Positions 55,515 through 63,467 of a DNA stretch of 64,000 nucleotides are shown one piece after another. The stretch spans positions 372,001 to 436,000 of the forward strand of contig NZ_JACAWV010000002.1 of NCBI RefSeq assembly GCF_013390595.1, given 5' to 3'. Within the stretch, counting starts at the first letter, position 1, and the number at the start of each line of letters is the position of its first letter. A model generated the notes under the pieces. The model was not told where the DNA came from. It did no database searches and worked only from the letters and a program-made list of their open reading frames with translations. The position numbers were made by a program, and so were the translations under genes. The stretch comes from Rhizobium sp. RM (GTDB lineage Bacteria > Pseudomonadota > Alphaproteobacteria > Rhizobiales > Rhizobiaceae).

Positions 55515-58178
55515 ATGCGTAATTCGAGACAGAACAGAATACCCGGTTTCTTTTCCTTTTCGCACTCCGGTGCATTTCAGTTGAAGCTTGGACTGCCGCT
55601 AACCAGCGCCTTGCTCTTCTTTCCCTACACGGGAACGGCACTTGCCGATTGTACACCGACCACGCCGTCTTCTGGCGATACGGTTGTCTGTGATGGCAAT
55701 CCGGCGGGCTTCACCACAAGCGGGCTAGGCAGCCTGAATGTCCAGATACAACAGGGCACCAACCTGAATGGTCCGTTCACGGCCAGCACCATGGGCACTC
55801 TGACGGTCGACTCCTCAGGCAATCTGCAGAGCGTCGACATCACCGATGTCAGCAGACTCGTCTTCGATAACCGCGGCACTATCAATGGTGGTCTGGTGGT
55901 GGATGGCGATGGCACCTACATCGTCCACAACTACGCCAACTCCTTCATCAATTCAGCCTTCAGCTTCACCGGCGACAGCACCAATGTCATCACCAATGAC
56001 GGCACGCTGAACAATGGCATTACCGTCAATGGCGACGGCCAGACCAACATCACCAACAACACTGGTGCGTCGCTGAACAGCGGTATCTTCGTGATCGGCG
56101 CCAGCCAGACTTATGTGCAGAACTACGGCACGATCCAGAGCAACATCTCGCTCGGAACGGGCAATGATACGATCATCAACTACGATCCGGGTCAGATCAA
56201 CGGCAGCGTTTCGCAAGGCTCCGGCAACGATATTTTCGACATGCGCGGCGGCCGCGTCAGCGCAACGGTCAATCAGGACGATGGCGACGACCAGTTTCGG
56301 CTGTCCGGCGGCGAAGTCACGGGATCGCTGGTAGCGGGCTCCGGCGCCGATTCCATGGTCTGGATCGGCGGCCTGATCGGCGGTATCGACATGGGTACCG
56401 ACAACGACACGGCCTACTTCTCCGGTCTCACCGATGAACATCTCCGCGGCATTCAGATCGATGGTGGTCTCGGCACAGACATTCTGACCTGGTCGAATAC
56501 CAAGGGCAGCAATCCGGGACGTTTGATCAACTGGGAACGTATCGAACTGACGAACGGCTCCGAACTGACGATGAACAACACCCTGACACTGGGGGACACT
56601 GGAACCCTGACAGGTGGTCTCGTCATTGACGGTTCCAGCTATCTGCGAGCCGGTAGCGGCACGTGGAGCATCAACCCGGCGGTTGGCGGCAATCTGGTTC
56701 AGGTGCAAAACTCAGGTTTCATCGATCTGACCAACGGTTCCAACTCGACCTCGGACAGCCTCACCATCGTCGGCAATTATCGCGGTTTTGGCGGCCAGCT
56801 CTGGCTCAATACCGTGCTGGCGAGCGACAGCTCCCCCTCCGACAAACTGGTGATTTCCAACGGCACCACATCGGGCACCACCGGCCTCGTCGTCACGAAT
56901 GTCGGCGGCGCCGGTGCGGAGACGACGCAGAACGGTATTCTCGTCGTGGAAGCCATTAACGGTGCGACCACAGGCTCGGGTACCTTCAATCTCGCTCGCC
57001 GTGCCTCTGCCGGTATCTATGAATACCAGCTCATTCAGGGCGGCGTGACCAGCGGCACCGAAAACAACTGGTACCTGCGCAACAACTTCCAGGGCATTGA
57101 TGCCAGCAACCCGAACCTGCCTGACTGGCTGCTGCCGGGTGGCGGTGGCGAAGAAGGTGGCGGTGACAATGGTGGCGGTTCGGGCGGCGGCGGTAGCGGC
57201 GGGGGCGGTGACGACGGCGACATCACACTGATCCGTCCTGAAGTCCCGATCCTCAGCGCGACGCCAACAGTTGTTCGCGGCCTGCTGCGTGTTGCGCTTG
57301 GCACGTTCCATGAGCGTCACGGCGAACAGGCCTGGTTCGGTGACGAAGCGGACAAGGATATCGTCTGGACCCGCTTCTTCGGCGATCAATACCGTCAGGA
57401 CCTCAGCTCCTTTGCCGATCAGCGCTTCAAGGGCAACCAGTGGGGCCTGCAGTTCGGTGCGCCGGTCTATCGTGCCGAACATGATGATGGCCAGCTCGAT
57501 ACCTTTGGTGTGATGGCCGGTTATGTCCGCGGCTGGGGCGATATGCGCGCCAGAAACATCTACGACCGGGTCATTGAAATCGGCAACATCGATGTCGACG
57601 CCTATAGCCTTGGTGCCTACTGGACGCACACATGGGAAGACGAGTCCTACATCGACGCCATTCTCATGCATTCCTGGCTCAGCATCGATACGGACTCGGT
57701 TGCCGATTACAGCACCAGCTTCCACGGCCGGGAATGGACTGCTTCGCTGGAGGCCGGCAAGAAGTTCGATATTTCCGAAAACTGGGTTATCGAACCACAG
57801 GCGCAGATTTACTGGCAGTACCAGAATTTCAACGAGGCCAACGATCCGGGCGGCCGGATCAGCTACGATAACAACGATTCCTGGACTGGCCGTATCGGCA
57901 TGCGTCTGGAAGGCGACTACACGATCAATGAGCGACCGTTCAGCCCCTTCGTGCTGGCCAATGTCTGGCATCAGTTCAAGGCCAGCGACACGATCCACTT
58001 CAACGAAACCGCCATTCGCCCATCCTGGGAAGAAACCAGCCTCGAACTCGGCGTAGGCTTCACCACCAAGGTCTCGGAAAACGCCTCGATCTATGCGAAC
58101 GCGTCCTACGAGTTCAACCTCGGCGGCGAAGACTTCCGCCTCTTCTCCGGCCGCGTAGGCGCCCGCATCGTCTGGTGA
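55515..58178 (+). CDS. autotransporter with beta-barrel translocator
   Basis: An 887-residue outer-membrane protein, type V secretion. An extended signal peptide (about residues 1-45, LTSALLFFPYTGTALA) is followed by a passenger of imperfect GDG/NDG-type beta-helix repeats rich in Asn, Thr, Gly and Ser (residues about 55-540), a Gly-rich hinge (GGGGEEGGGDNGGGSGGGG near 545-570), and a C-terminal 12-strand barrel domain ending in RIVW. Few cysteines; no protease triad seen. Probably an adhesin or aggregation factor. An ATG follows a TTG one codon earlier. Confidence 0.92.
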   Translation: MRNSRQNRIPGFFSFSHSGAFQLKLGLPLTSALLFFPYTGTALADCTPTTPSSGDTVVCDGNPAGFTTSGLGSLNVQIQQGTNLNGPFTASTMGTLTVDSSGNLQSVDITDVSRLVFDNRGTINGGLVVDGDGTYIVHNYANSFINSAFSFTGDSTNVITNDGTLNNGITVNGDGQTNITNNTGASLNSGIFVIGASQTYVQNYGTIQSNISLGTGNDTIINYDPGQINGSVSQGSGNDIFDMRGGRVSATVNQDDGDDQFRLSGGEVTGSLVAGSGADSMVWIGGLIGGIDMGTDNDTAYFSGLTDEHLRGIQIDGGLGTDILTWSNTKGSNPGRLINWERIELTNGSELTMNNTLTLGDTGTLTGGLVIDGSSYLRAGSGTWSINPAVGGNLVQVQNSGFIDLTNGSNSTSDSLTIVGNYRGFGGQLWLNTVLASDSSPSDKLVISNGTTSGTTGLVVTNVGGAGAETTQNGILVVEAINGATTGSGTFNLARRASAGIYEYQLIQGGVTSGTENNWYLRNNFQGIDASNPNLPDWLLPGGGGEEGGGDNGGGSGGGGSGGGGDDGDITLIRPEVPILSATPTVVRGLLRVALGTFHERHGEQAWFGDEADKDIVWTRFFGDQYRQDLSSFADQRFKGNQWGLQFGAPVYRAEHDDGQLDTFGVMAGYVRGWGDMRARNIYDRVIEIGNIDVDAYSLGAYWTHTWEDESYIDAILMHSWLSIDTDSVADYSTSFHGREWTASLEAGKKFDISENWVIEPQAQIYWQYQNFNEANDPGGRISYDNNDSWTGRIGMRLEGDYTINERPFSPFVLANVWHQFKASDTIHFNETAIRPSWEETSLELGVGFTTKVSENASIYANASYEFNLGGEDFRLFSGRVGARIVW

Positions 58179-58187
58179 TGCAAAACA

Positions 58188-58226
58188 ACGGTCGTGCCTG
58201 ACGTTCCAAACGACAGGCACGACCGT
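58188..58226 (+). terminator. long hairpin after the autotransporter
   Basis: A 13-bp perfect stem (ACGGTCGTGCCTG / CAGGCACGACCGT) whose loop itself contains CGTT-CCA-AACG, so the fold reaches about 17 pairs with one A-A mismatch. There is no T run after it. It begins 10 bases after the stop. Confidence 0.6.
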
Positions 58227-58396
58227 CAGGCCGATGATCGCTTACAGCATTAACGCCACAGCGAGAGTGTGGAATCCGCGTCCAGAGCGACGGCTCCGTC
58301 CCAGCATGTGAGGAAGAGCGGCAGGGAATGCCCCTCGAAGCATCTTCATGGCGAGGTTTTGCCTGCGCGACCGAGGAGGGACTTCAGCCATCGCTC

Positions 58397-58894
58397 TTAT
58401 TTTAACGTCAGAACCATATCCCAGCGATCCAGCCCCACGGCATAACAATCCGGCGTAACCTCGGTCATGACAAAGCCGAACTTCTCATAGAAGCCTTTGG
58501 TGTGCTGGCTGGTGTTCAAGGTAATGCTGTCGACATCGGGTAGGTTTCTGGCAAGCTCGAGCCGCGCCTGCGTCAGCAGTCGCCCGACACCCTTGCCATG
58601 ATGATCGCGCGCCACCATGCCCCACGACAAAAACGCCGTCCTCTTCTCCGGTAAGGTCTCCAGCCCACCGCAGGCAATGATGCCAGTGCCATCCTCAAAC
58701 ACCAGATAAGGGCGCTGCAGGGCAAGTCCCGTCAGGAATTCCGCATACTGCGCGCGTTCCGCTTCGGCGAAGAAATGCGGGACATTGCTGTCGAAGACAG
58801 CAAGGCAAGCAACACTGTCTTCAAGAACATAGGGCCGGGGCGAAACCGATTGCACTGATCCAGTTAGATTTGAGGTCATACTGTGGTCGCTCAC
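58397..58894 (-). CDS. GNAT-family N-acetyltransferase
   Basis: A 165-residue acetyltransferase: acetyl-CoA-binding motif A is ARDHHGKGVGRLLTQARLEL near residue 95 with the preceding strand AFLSWGMV, and the C-terminal NTSQHTKGFYEKFGFV. The substrate is unknown. The start is GTG at 58894, overlapping the stop of the next gene as GTGA; an ATG five codons later is an alternative. Coupled with the second GNAT gene. Confidence 0.88.
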   Translation of the reverse strand: MSDHSMTSNLTGSVQSVSPRPYVLEDSVACLAVFDSNVPHFFAEAERAQYAEFLTGLALQRPYLVFEDGTGIIACGGLETLPEKRTAFLSWGMVARDHHGKGVGRLLTQARLELARNLPDVDSITLNTSQHTKGFYEKFGFVMTEVTPDCYAVGLDRWDMVLTLK

Positions 58895-59361
58895 AAAAGA
58901 CGCAGCTTGTAACCGATATGGGTTGGTTCAAAGCCCAGCCGGTCGTAGAACCGGTGCGCGTCGGGGCGTGCCTTGTCGGTTGTCAGTTGCACCAGCGCGC
59001 ATCCTTGCGAGCGGCTGTAATCGATGGCCCATTTGAACATCGCTTCACCAATCTGCTCGTTTCGCCTGCTCCGGGCAACACGCACGGCTTCGATCTGGGC
59101 GCGCTTTGCGCCGCCGCGTGACAGGCCGGGAATGACGGTCAGCTGAAACGTTCCGACAATCTCGTTGCCGTCTTCCACAACACACAAGAACTGGTTGGCA
59201 TCGCCGGTGATGTCACGAAACGCGGCTCGGTATCGCTCCATATCTTCTGGTTGGGTCGATTCCCGGCTGGCGCCCAGCACGTCATTGGCGAGCAGGTCGA
59301 TAATCGCCGGCAGATCGGTCTCTACGGCTTTGCGAAACATCAATGGCGCCAAGACCTGCAT
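58891..59361 (-). CDS. GNAT-family N-acetyltransferase
   Basis: A 156-residue acetyltransferase: FRKAVETDLPAIIDLLAND start, motif A RVARSRRNEQIGEAMFKWAID near residue 95, and the C-terminal TDKARPDAHRFYDRLGFEPTHIGYKL. It is not closely similar to its neighbour, so the pair is not a recent duplication. The substrate is unknown. First gene of the two-gene unit. Confidence 0.9.
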   Translation of the reverse strand: MQVLAPLMFRKAVETDLPAIIDLLANDVLGASRESTQPEDMERYRAAFRDITGDANQFLCVVEDGNEIVGTFQLTVIPGLSRGGAKRAQIEAVRVARSRRNEQIGEAMFKWAIDYSRSQGCALVQLTTDKARPDAHRFYDRLGFEPTHIGYKLRLL

Positions 59362-59415
59362 CCTTTTTGGCCAGAATATCGGAACGGCCGGACCCTAAAC
59401 CGGTGAGGCAGCCAG

Positions 59416-60054
59416 TCAATGCAAATCCCTGGTGTAGACGAATTTGGGCATGCTCCAGCCAAAGCGGATGGCGAGGAGACGCAACACCAGGCCAAGCCCC
59501 ATGGCGAGGAGGGTGGAGAGCGTGTGCGACAGCCCGAGATGCGGTGCGGCCAGATAAATCAGGCCGGTGAACACCGATACGGTGGCATAGAGTTGCGAGC
59601 GGAACAGCAGCGGCACCTCGTTGCAAAGGATGTCACGTAACACGCCGCCAAGGCACCCGGTCAGCATGCCGGCCGCCACCACAACAACCAGCGGCTGGTT
59701 CATGGTCAGCGCAATCTGGCAACCGATGACGGTGAAGACCACCAGTCCTATCGCATCGAGAAACAGGAACATCTTGCGCAGATGATGCATGTAGCGCGCC
59801 AGCGGTATCGTCGCCAAAGCCGACAGGCCCGTGACCAGCAGGTAGCTTGGGTTTGCCACCCATGACAAGGGATGGTGGTTCAGCAACACATCCCGCACCG
59901 TGCCACCGCCAAGAGCGGTGATGCAGCCGAGCAGGAAGACACCGATCCAGTCCATTTCGCGGCGCCCGGCGGCGAGGGCTGCGGTCATCGCCTCCGCGAC
60001 GATGGCAACGAGATAAAGAATATGGACGATGTCGCTGGCGGGTGACGCGCTCAT
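59416..60054 (-). CDS. TRIC-family (UPF0126/YicG) membrane protein
   Basis: A 212-residue protein with seven membrane spans and an internal duplication; the conserved Gly-rich segments GCITALGGGTVRDVLL near residue 40 and GCLGGVLRDILCNEVPLL near residue 135 identify the trimeric intracellular cation-type channel family (formerly UPF0126). In bacteria these are potassium- or glycine-conducting candidates, the latter being debated. Its neighbourhood gives no clue. Confidence 0.9.
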   Translation of the reverse strand: MSASPASDIVHILYLVAIVAEAMTAALAAGRREMDWIGVFLLGCITALGGGTVRDVLLNHHPLSWVANPSYLLVTGLSALATIPLARYMHHLRKMFLFLDAIGLVVFTVIGCQIALTMNQPLVVVVAAGMLTGCLGGVLRDILCNEVPLLFRSQLYATVSVFTGLIYLAAPHLGLSHTLSTLLAMGLGLVLRLLAIRFGWSMPKFVYTRDLH

Positions 60055-60094
60055 CGAAAACCACCTGAAAATTCGCTCATGTCTGCAGATACCC

Positions 60095-61831
60095 TCAATA
60101 GTTCATCAGCGGAGATGCCTTCTGGTCTCCGAATGAGGGGCGAACGCCGAGAAGTGGCGCGGCCCGCGTGATGATATCGCGCACCATGGGCGCGGCGTTG
60201 TAAGCGGCCAGCCGCCCGCCGCGCTCGCCGGAAAGCGGTGCGTCGATGATCGTGAGAACCACGTAACGGGGCCGGTGCATGGGGAAGGCGGCAAGAAAGG
60301 TGTTGAAGTTCAGGTTCTTGGCGTATCTGCCATTGATGACCTTTTCCGCCGTTCCGGTCTTGCCGCCGACATCGAATCCCGCGACCTGCGCGTTTCGGCC
60401 GGAGCCCTGCGTGCCGTTATAGGCGAAGAGCTCACGCATCTTGGCGCTAGTGGCGGCCTCGATCACCCGTGTCCCGTCCATCTGGCTGCGGGCATTGCTG
60501 CCGGCGATAAAGGTCGGATGACGGAACATGCCGCCATTGACGAGGGCCGCAGCGGCAGCGGCCGTCTGCAGCGGTGTTGTCGCCAGACCGTGCCCAAAGG
60601 AAATCGTGGCGGAATTGATCTTCTTCCAGTGTCTGGGCGCCGTGGGCGAGGCCACCTCCGGCAGTTCCGTCTGCAGGCGTGACAACAGGCCCAGCCTGGA
60701 AAGAAACCGCTGGTGATTGTCCAGTCCCACCAGATCGGCGACCTTGGCGGTGCCGATGTTGGAGGAATACCGAAACACCTCGCGAATTGTCAGCGGTCGG
60801 CCGCGACCGTGAAAATCGCGGATAAGGAAACCGCCCATTTTCAGGGGGCGAGAGGCATCGATCACCGAATTGAGACCCACCACACCGGCATCCAGCCCCA
60901 TGGCGAGCGTAAAGGCCTTGAAGGTCGAGCCCATTTCCACCGCGGAATTGCTCATGCGGTTAAACCACCCCTTTTCGTAGTCCTTGTCGATTGCGCCATC
61001 CGCAAGGCGGCGTGAGGGTTCGTTCGGGTCGTAATCGGGGGCGGAGGCCATCGCCAGCACCTCGCCTGTATCGACATCGATCACAACCGCGCCTGCCGCT
61101 TCCGCCTGATAGTTCCTCATGGCATCGACAACCACGGTGTGCACGATGCTCTGTACACGCAGATCGATGGAAAGCCTGACGGGTTTCAGGTCCGTAGCAT
61201 CCGCCAGGCCGATATCGCGCAGATCCGCCAGGCCCTGCCGGTCGAGATAACGCTCGATACCTGCCAGCCCCTGATTGTCGATGTTGACGTGGCCGACAAT
61301 ATGCGATGCCACCGGCCCACCGGGGTAAAAGCGCCGCTTCTCCGGCCTGAAACCGATACCGGGAATGCCAAGCCGCATGATCTCGGCCTGCTGTCGGGGG
61401 GTAAGCTGTCGCCTGATCCACTGAAAGCCGGTGTCGGAGGTAAGCTTGCGGTGCAGATCCGCCCAGTCGAGACCGGGAATGACCGAAGCAAGCTTTTCAA
61501 TTGCCTCATTCGGGTCCACCACGCGGCGCGGTTCCGCATAAAGCGACACGAGATTGACATCCGTTGCGATGAGCTGGCCGTGCCGGTCGACAATATCGGG
61601 GCGTGAGGCAATGGCGCCGGGCGATCGCGGAATGCTCGCGGTCGTGTCGCTCTCGGAGACCTGACCATAGTGGACAAGCCGCGCCGCAATCACCCCATAA
61701 CCGATGGCGAAAGCGGCAAACAGCAGCGCCACACGCTGACGATGCCGGACCGGCGATGTTCGCCGAGGTTTTTTGGGCGATAGAACAAGCTTGCCAATGG
61801 CACCTTTGCGGGTGCGGGCGATCAGCGACAT
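60095..61831 (-). CDS. class B penicillin-binding protein, FtsI-like D,D-transpeptidase
   Basis: A 578-residue bitopic peptidoglycan transpeptidase: basic N-terminus, one membrane span (RVALLFAAFAIGYGVIAARL, residues 33-52), an N-terminal PBP dimer domain, then the transpeptidase domain with STFK (SxxK) at about residue 304, SSN (SxN) near 360 and KTGTAEK near 485. It looks like FtsI/PbpB but lies away from the dcw division cluster; so it is probably a paralogue of the essential FtsI. A septation or growth-zone role is an inference. Confidence 0.92.
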   Translation of the reverse strand: MSLIARTRKGAIGKLVLSPKKPRRTSPVRHRQRVALLFAAFAIGYGVIAARLVHYGQVSESDTTASIPRSPGAIASRPDIVDRHGQLIATDVNLVSLYAEPRRVVDPNEAIEKLASVIPGLDWADLHRKLTSDTGFQWIRRQLTPRQQAEIMRLGIPGIGFRPEKRRFYPGGPVASHIVGHVNIDNQGLAGIERYLDRQGLADLRDIGLADATDLKPVRLSIDLRVQSIVHTVVVDAMRNYQAEAAGAVVIDVDTGEVLAMASAPDYDPNEPSRRLADGAIDKDYEKGWFNRMSNSAVEMGSTFKAFTLAMGLDAGVVGLNSVIDASRPLKMGGFLIRDFHGRGRPLTIREVFRYSSNIGTAKVADLVGLDNHQRFLSRLGLLSRLQTELPEVASPTAPRHWKKINSATISFGHGLATTPLQTAAAAAALVNGGMFRHPTFIAGSNARSQMDGTRVIEAATSAKMRELFAYNGTQGSGRNAQVAGFDVGGKTGTAEKVINGRYAKNLNFNTFLAAFPMHRPRYVVLTIIDAPLSGERGGRLAAYNAAPMVRDIITRAAPLLGVRPSFGDQKASPLMNY

Positions 61832-61987
61832 GAAGTTACTCCACGCTCATGCATCGGGGGCAGGGTGGCCTGTGGGCAGGTCGAACCGGCATCCTCACAC
61901 GCGCCTGACAGGGGCTGTCATCAGGCATTCTACACGGCGGAAAATCGCGCAGAATTAGGCAATCGCGCAGGCCCAGTCTGCGCATAA

Positions 61988-62839
61988 TCAGGAACGCCAT
62001 AACGGCTTGAGGCCTTCACTGATGAAGTCCATGGCAACGCGGATGCGCGGCGTATCGCGCACGTCTTCATGGATCACCAGCCAGACATCGATGCTGACGC
62101 CGGGATCAAGCGCGTCAAACCTGACGAGGCCGTGTTCGGCGGCGAGATAAGCGGGCAGCAGCGCCACTCCGGCACCACCGGCGGCAGCGGCCGCCTGGAT
62201 GCGCAGATCGTTGCTGCACATGAACACCTCGTCGGCCGAAAGCCTGTCATCCAGCCAGCGATGGTGGTCCGACCCGCGCATCGTGTCGTCATAGCTGATG
62301 TAGAGCGGGCTGCCGTTTCGCGTCAGATAGGCGGGGCTGGCATAGAGGAAATAGGACAGTTGCCCGAGGCGGCGGGCCACGAGCGTGGCTTCGCTCGGTC
62401 GCTTCAGGCTGATGGAAACATCCGCTTCGCCCTTGGAAAGCGACATGGCCTCCATGGTGCCGACCAGGCGAAGCCGAACGTCCGGGTGCTGCATCTGCAG
62501 CGTGGCGATATGTGGGGCAATGAAACTGTAAAGCAGGGAGGGCGGGGCGGATACCACGACGTCCCCCTCTATGCCGCTCTGGCCGCTGCGGGCGCAGCGG
62601 CTCAGCGCAAAGGCCGACTGGCTCATCTCCTCAGCAAAATTCGCCACGTCGCGGCCCATGGTTGTCAGCACATAGGATCGTGGCCTGCGATCCACGAGCT
62701 TGACCGACAGCGCTGTTTCCAGTGACGCGATGCGGCGACTGACGGTGGTGTGGTCAACGCGCAGCGCCTTGGCGGTTGCCGTGATCGAGCCATGGTGTGC
62801 GAAGGCGGAGAAAAAGCGCAGATCTTCCCAATCGACCAT
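61988..62839 (-). CDS. LysR-family transcriptional regulator
   Basis: A 283-residue regulator with the N-terminal winged helix-turn-helix (MVDWEDLRFFSAFAHHGSITATAKALRVDHTTVSRRIASLE) and a periplasmic-binding-like effector domain. The N-terminal sequence is of the rhizobial LysR subgroup with HTTVSRR instead of the more common QSALS. Its usual divergent target is not obvious: upstream lies a glycine riboswitch on the same strand. Its own effector is unknown. Confidence 0.93.
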   Translation of the reverse strand: MVDWEDLRFFSAFAHHGSITATAKALRVDHTTVSRRIASLETALSVKLVDRRPRSYVLTTMGRDVANFAEEMSQSAFALSRCARSGQSGIEGDVVVSAPPSLLYSFIAPHIATLQMQHPDVRLRLVGTMEAMSLSKGEADVSISLKRPSEATLVARRLGQLSYFLYASPAYLTRNGSPLYISYDDTMRGSDHHRWLDDRLSADEVFMCSNDLRIQAAAAAGGAGVALLPAYLAAEHGLVRFDALDPGVSIDVWLVIHEDVRDTPRIRVAMDFISEGLKPLWRS

Positions 62840-62967
62840 TTTGATATTCCTGATAGCGAGATTGTGGAACGGGAGGAGCGTCGGCCATCGTCACGACAGG
62901 GCAGGGTTACGGCATGGCTTCCGCCACGCCAGTCCGGTGCCGTTATCGCGGGACGCCGCGGGGCCGT

Positions 62968-63159
62968 TCAGTTCCTGAAGGGAAGCGGGGTGAAACGCCG
63001 TGGCTGTTTCAGGTCGCCATGCGCATCGGCTGGCTGGCTTTCAGCCGGCATGCGTAAACCATGCAGGGTTAATGCCCGCGCAGCAGGTTTCCATGAACGC
63101 TCTCTCGAGATGGCGATAACGCGCATGATTGTCGATGAGGAAGGGTGACTTCCAGGCAT
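62968..63159 (-). CDS. 63-codon open frame downstream of a glycine riboswitch
   Basis: A 63-residue basic, Pro/Arg-rich frame (MPGSHPSSSTIMRVIAISRE onward; KPAARALTLHGLRMPAESQ). The ATG at 63159 is preceded by a strong AAGGAG site, and the whole sits directly after a tandem glycine riboswitch. No family is recognised and no hydrophobic segment is present, so it is not a transporter fragment by composition. It could be a real small protein, a leader peptide for the LysR gene 128 bases downstream, or the remnant of a lost glycine gene. Confidence 0.45.
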   Translation of the reverse strand: MPGSHPSSSTIMRVIAISRERSWKPAARALTLHGLRMPAESQPADAHGDLKQPRRFTPLPFRN

Positions 63160-63160
63160 A

Positions 63161-63196
63161 GGTGCTCCTTGCCCGTCTTTCCGGGCCTCTGGCACC
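63161..63196 (-). promoter_or_regulatory. pairing that could mask the ribosome-binding site of the 63-codon frame
   Basis: On the minus strand GGTGC (63196-63192), immediately after the riboswitch end, is complementary to GCACC (63165-63161) that touches the AAGGAG site, with an internal 5-bp hairpin (GCCCG/CGGGC) between them. This could act as a translational expression platform. It is a prediction from complementarity. Confidence 0.4.
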
Positions 63197-63377
63197 CCCT
63201 CTGTCATTGGCCTGAGAGATTCGCTCACCACGTCAGGGCGAACTTACACCATCGGCGCGAGCCTCGGCCCGCTTTTCAGAGTTTTCAGGATCTTGCAGCG
63301 GTCCTTTTGCCTGAGAGTTTCCGGGGTGGTTGCTCCGTCGGCGCCGATATCGGGAGGCATCGATCTCTCCCGCTGCT
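63191..63377 (-). promoter_or_regulatory. orphan tandem glycine riboswitch
   Basis: On the minus strand, aptamer 1 (about 63377-63300) has GACGGAGCAACCACCCCGG and CTCTCAGGCAAAAGGACC; aptamer 2 (about 63280-63191) has GCCGATGGTGTAAG, TCTCTCAGGCCAATGACAG and a closing CTCTG/CAGAG stem. These match the glycine riboswitch core almost as well as the gcvT leader in this window. Downstream there is no gcv or transporter gene, only a 63-codon frame and a LysR gene. Confidence 0.9.
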
Positions 63378-63467
63378 CGATATGTTTTGTCCATCGCCGG
63401 CATTCGGCAGGCGTGAACGACGTGAGATATGGTGCCGTTTATGGCGTAAGTTTGACCCTTGGCGCCA

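Noticed and set aside
62750..63148. A plus-strand 132-codon frame between the LysR gene and the riboswitch
   Set aside because: Overlaps the LysR start and the riboswitch-linked frame, has no ribosome-binding site and a composition like that of shadow frames.
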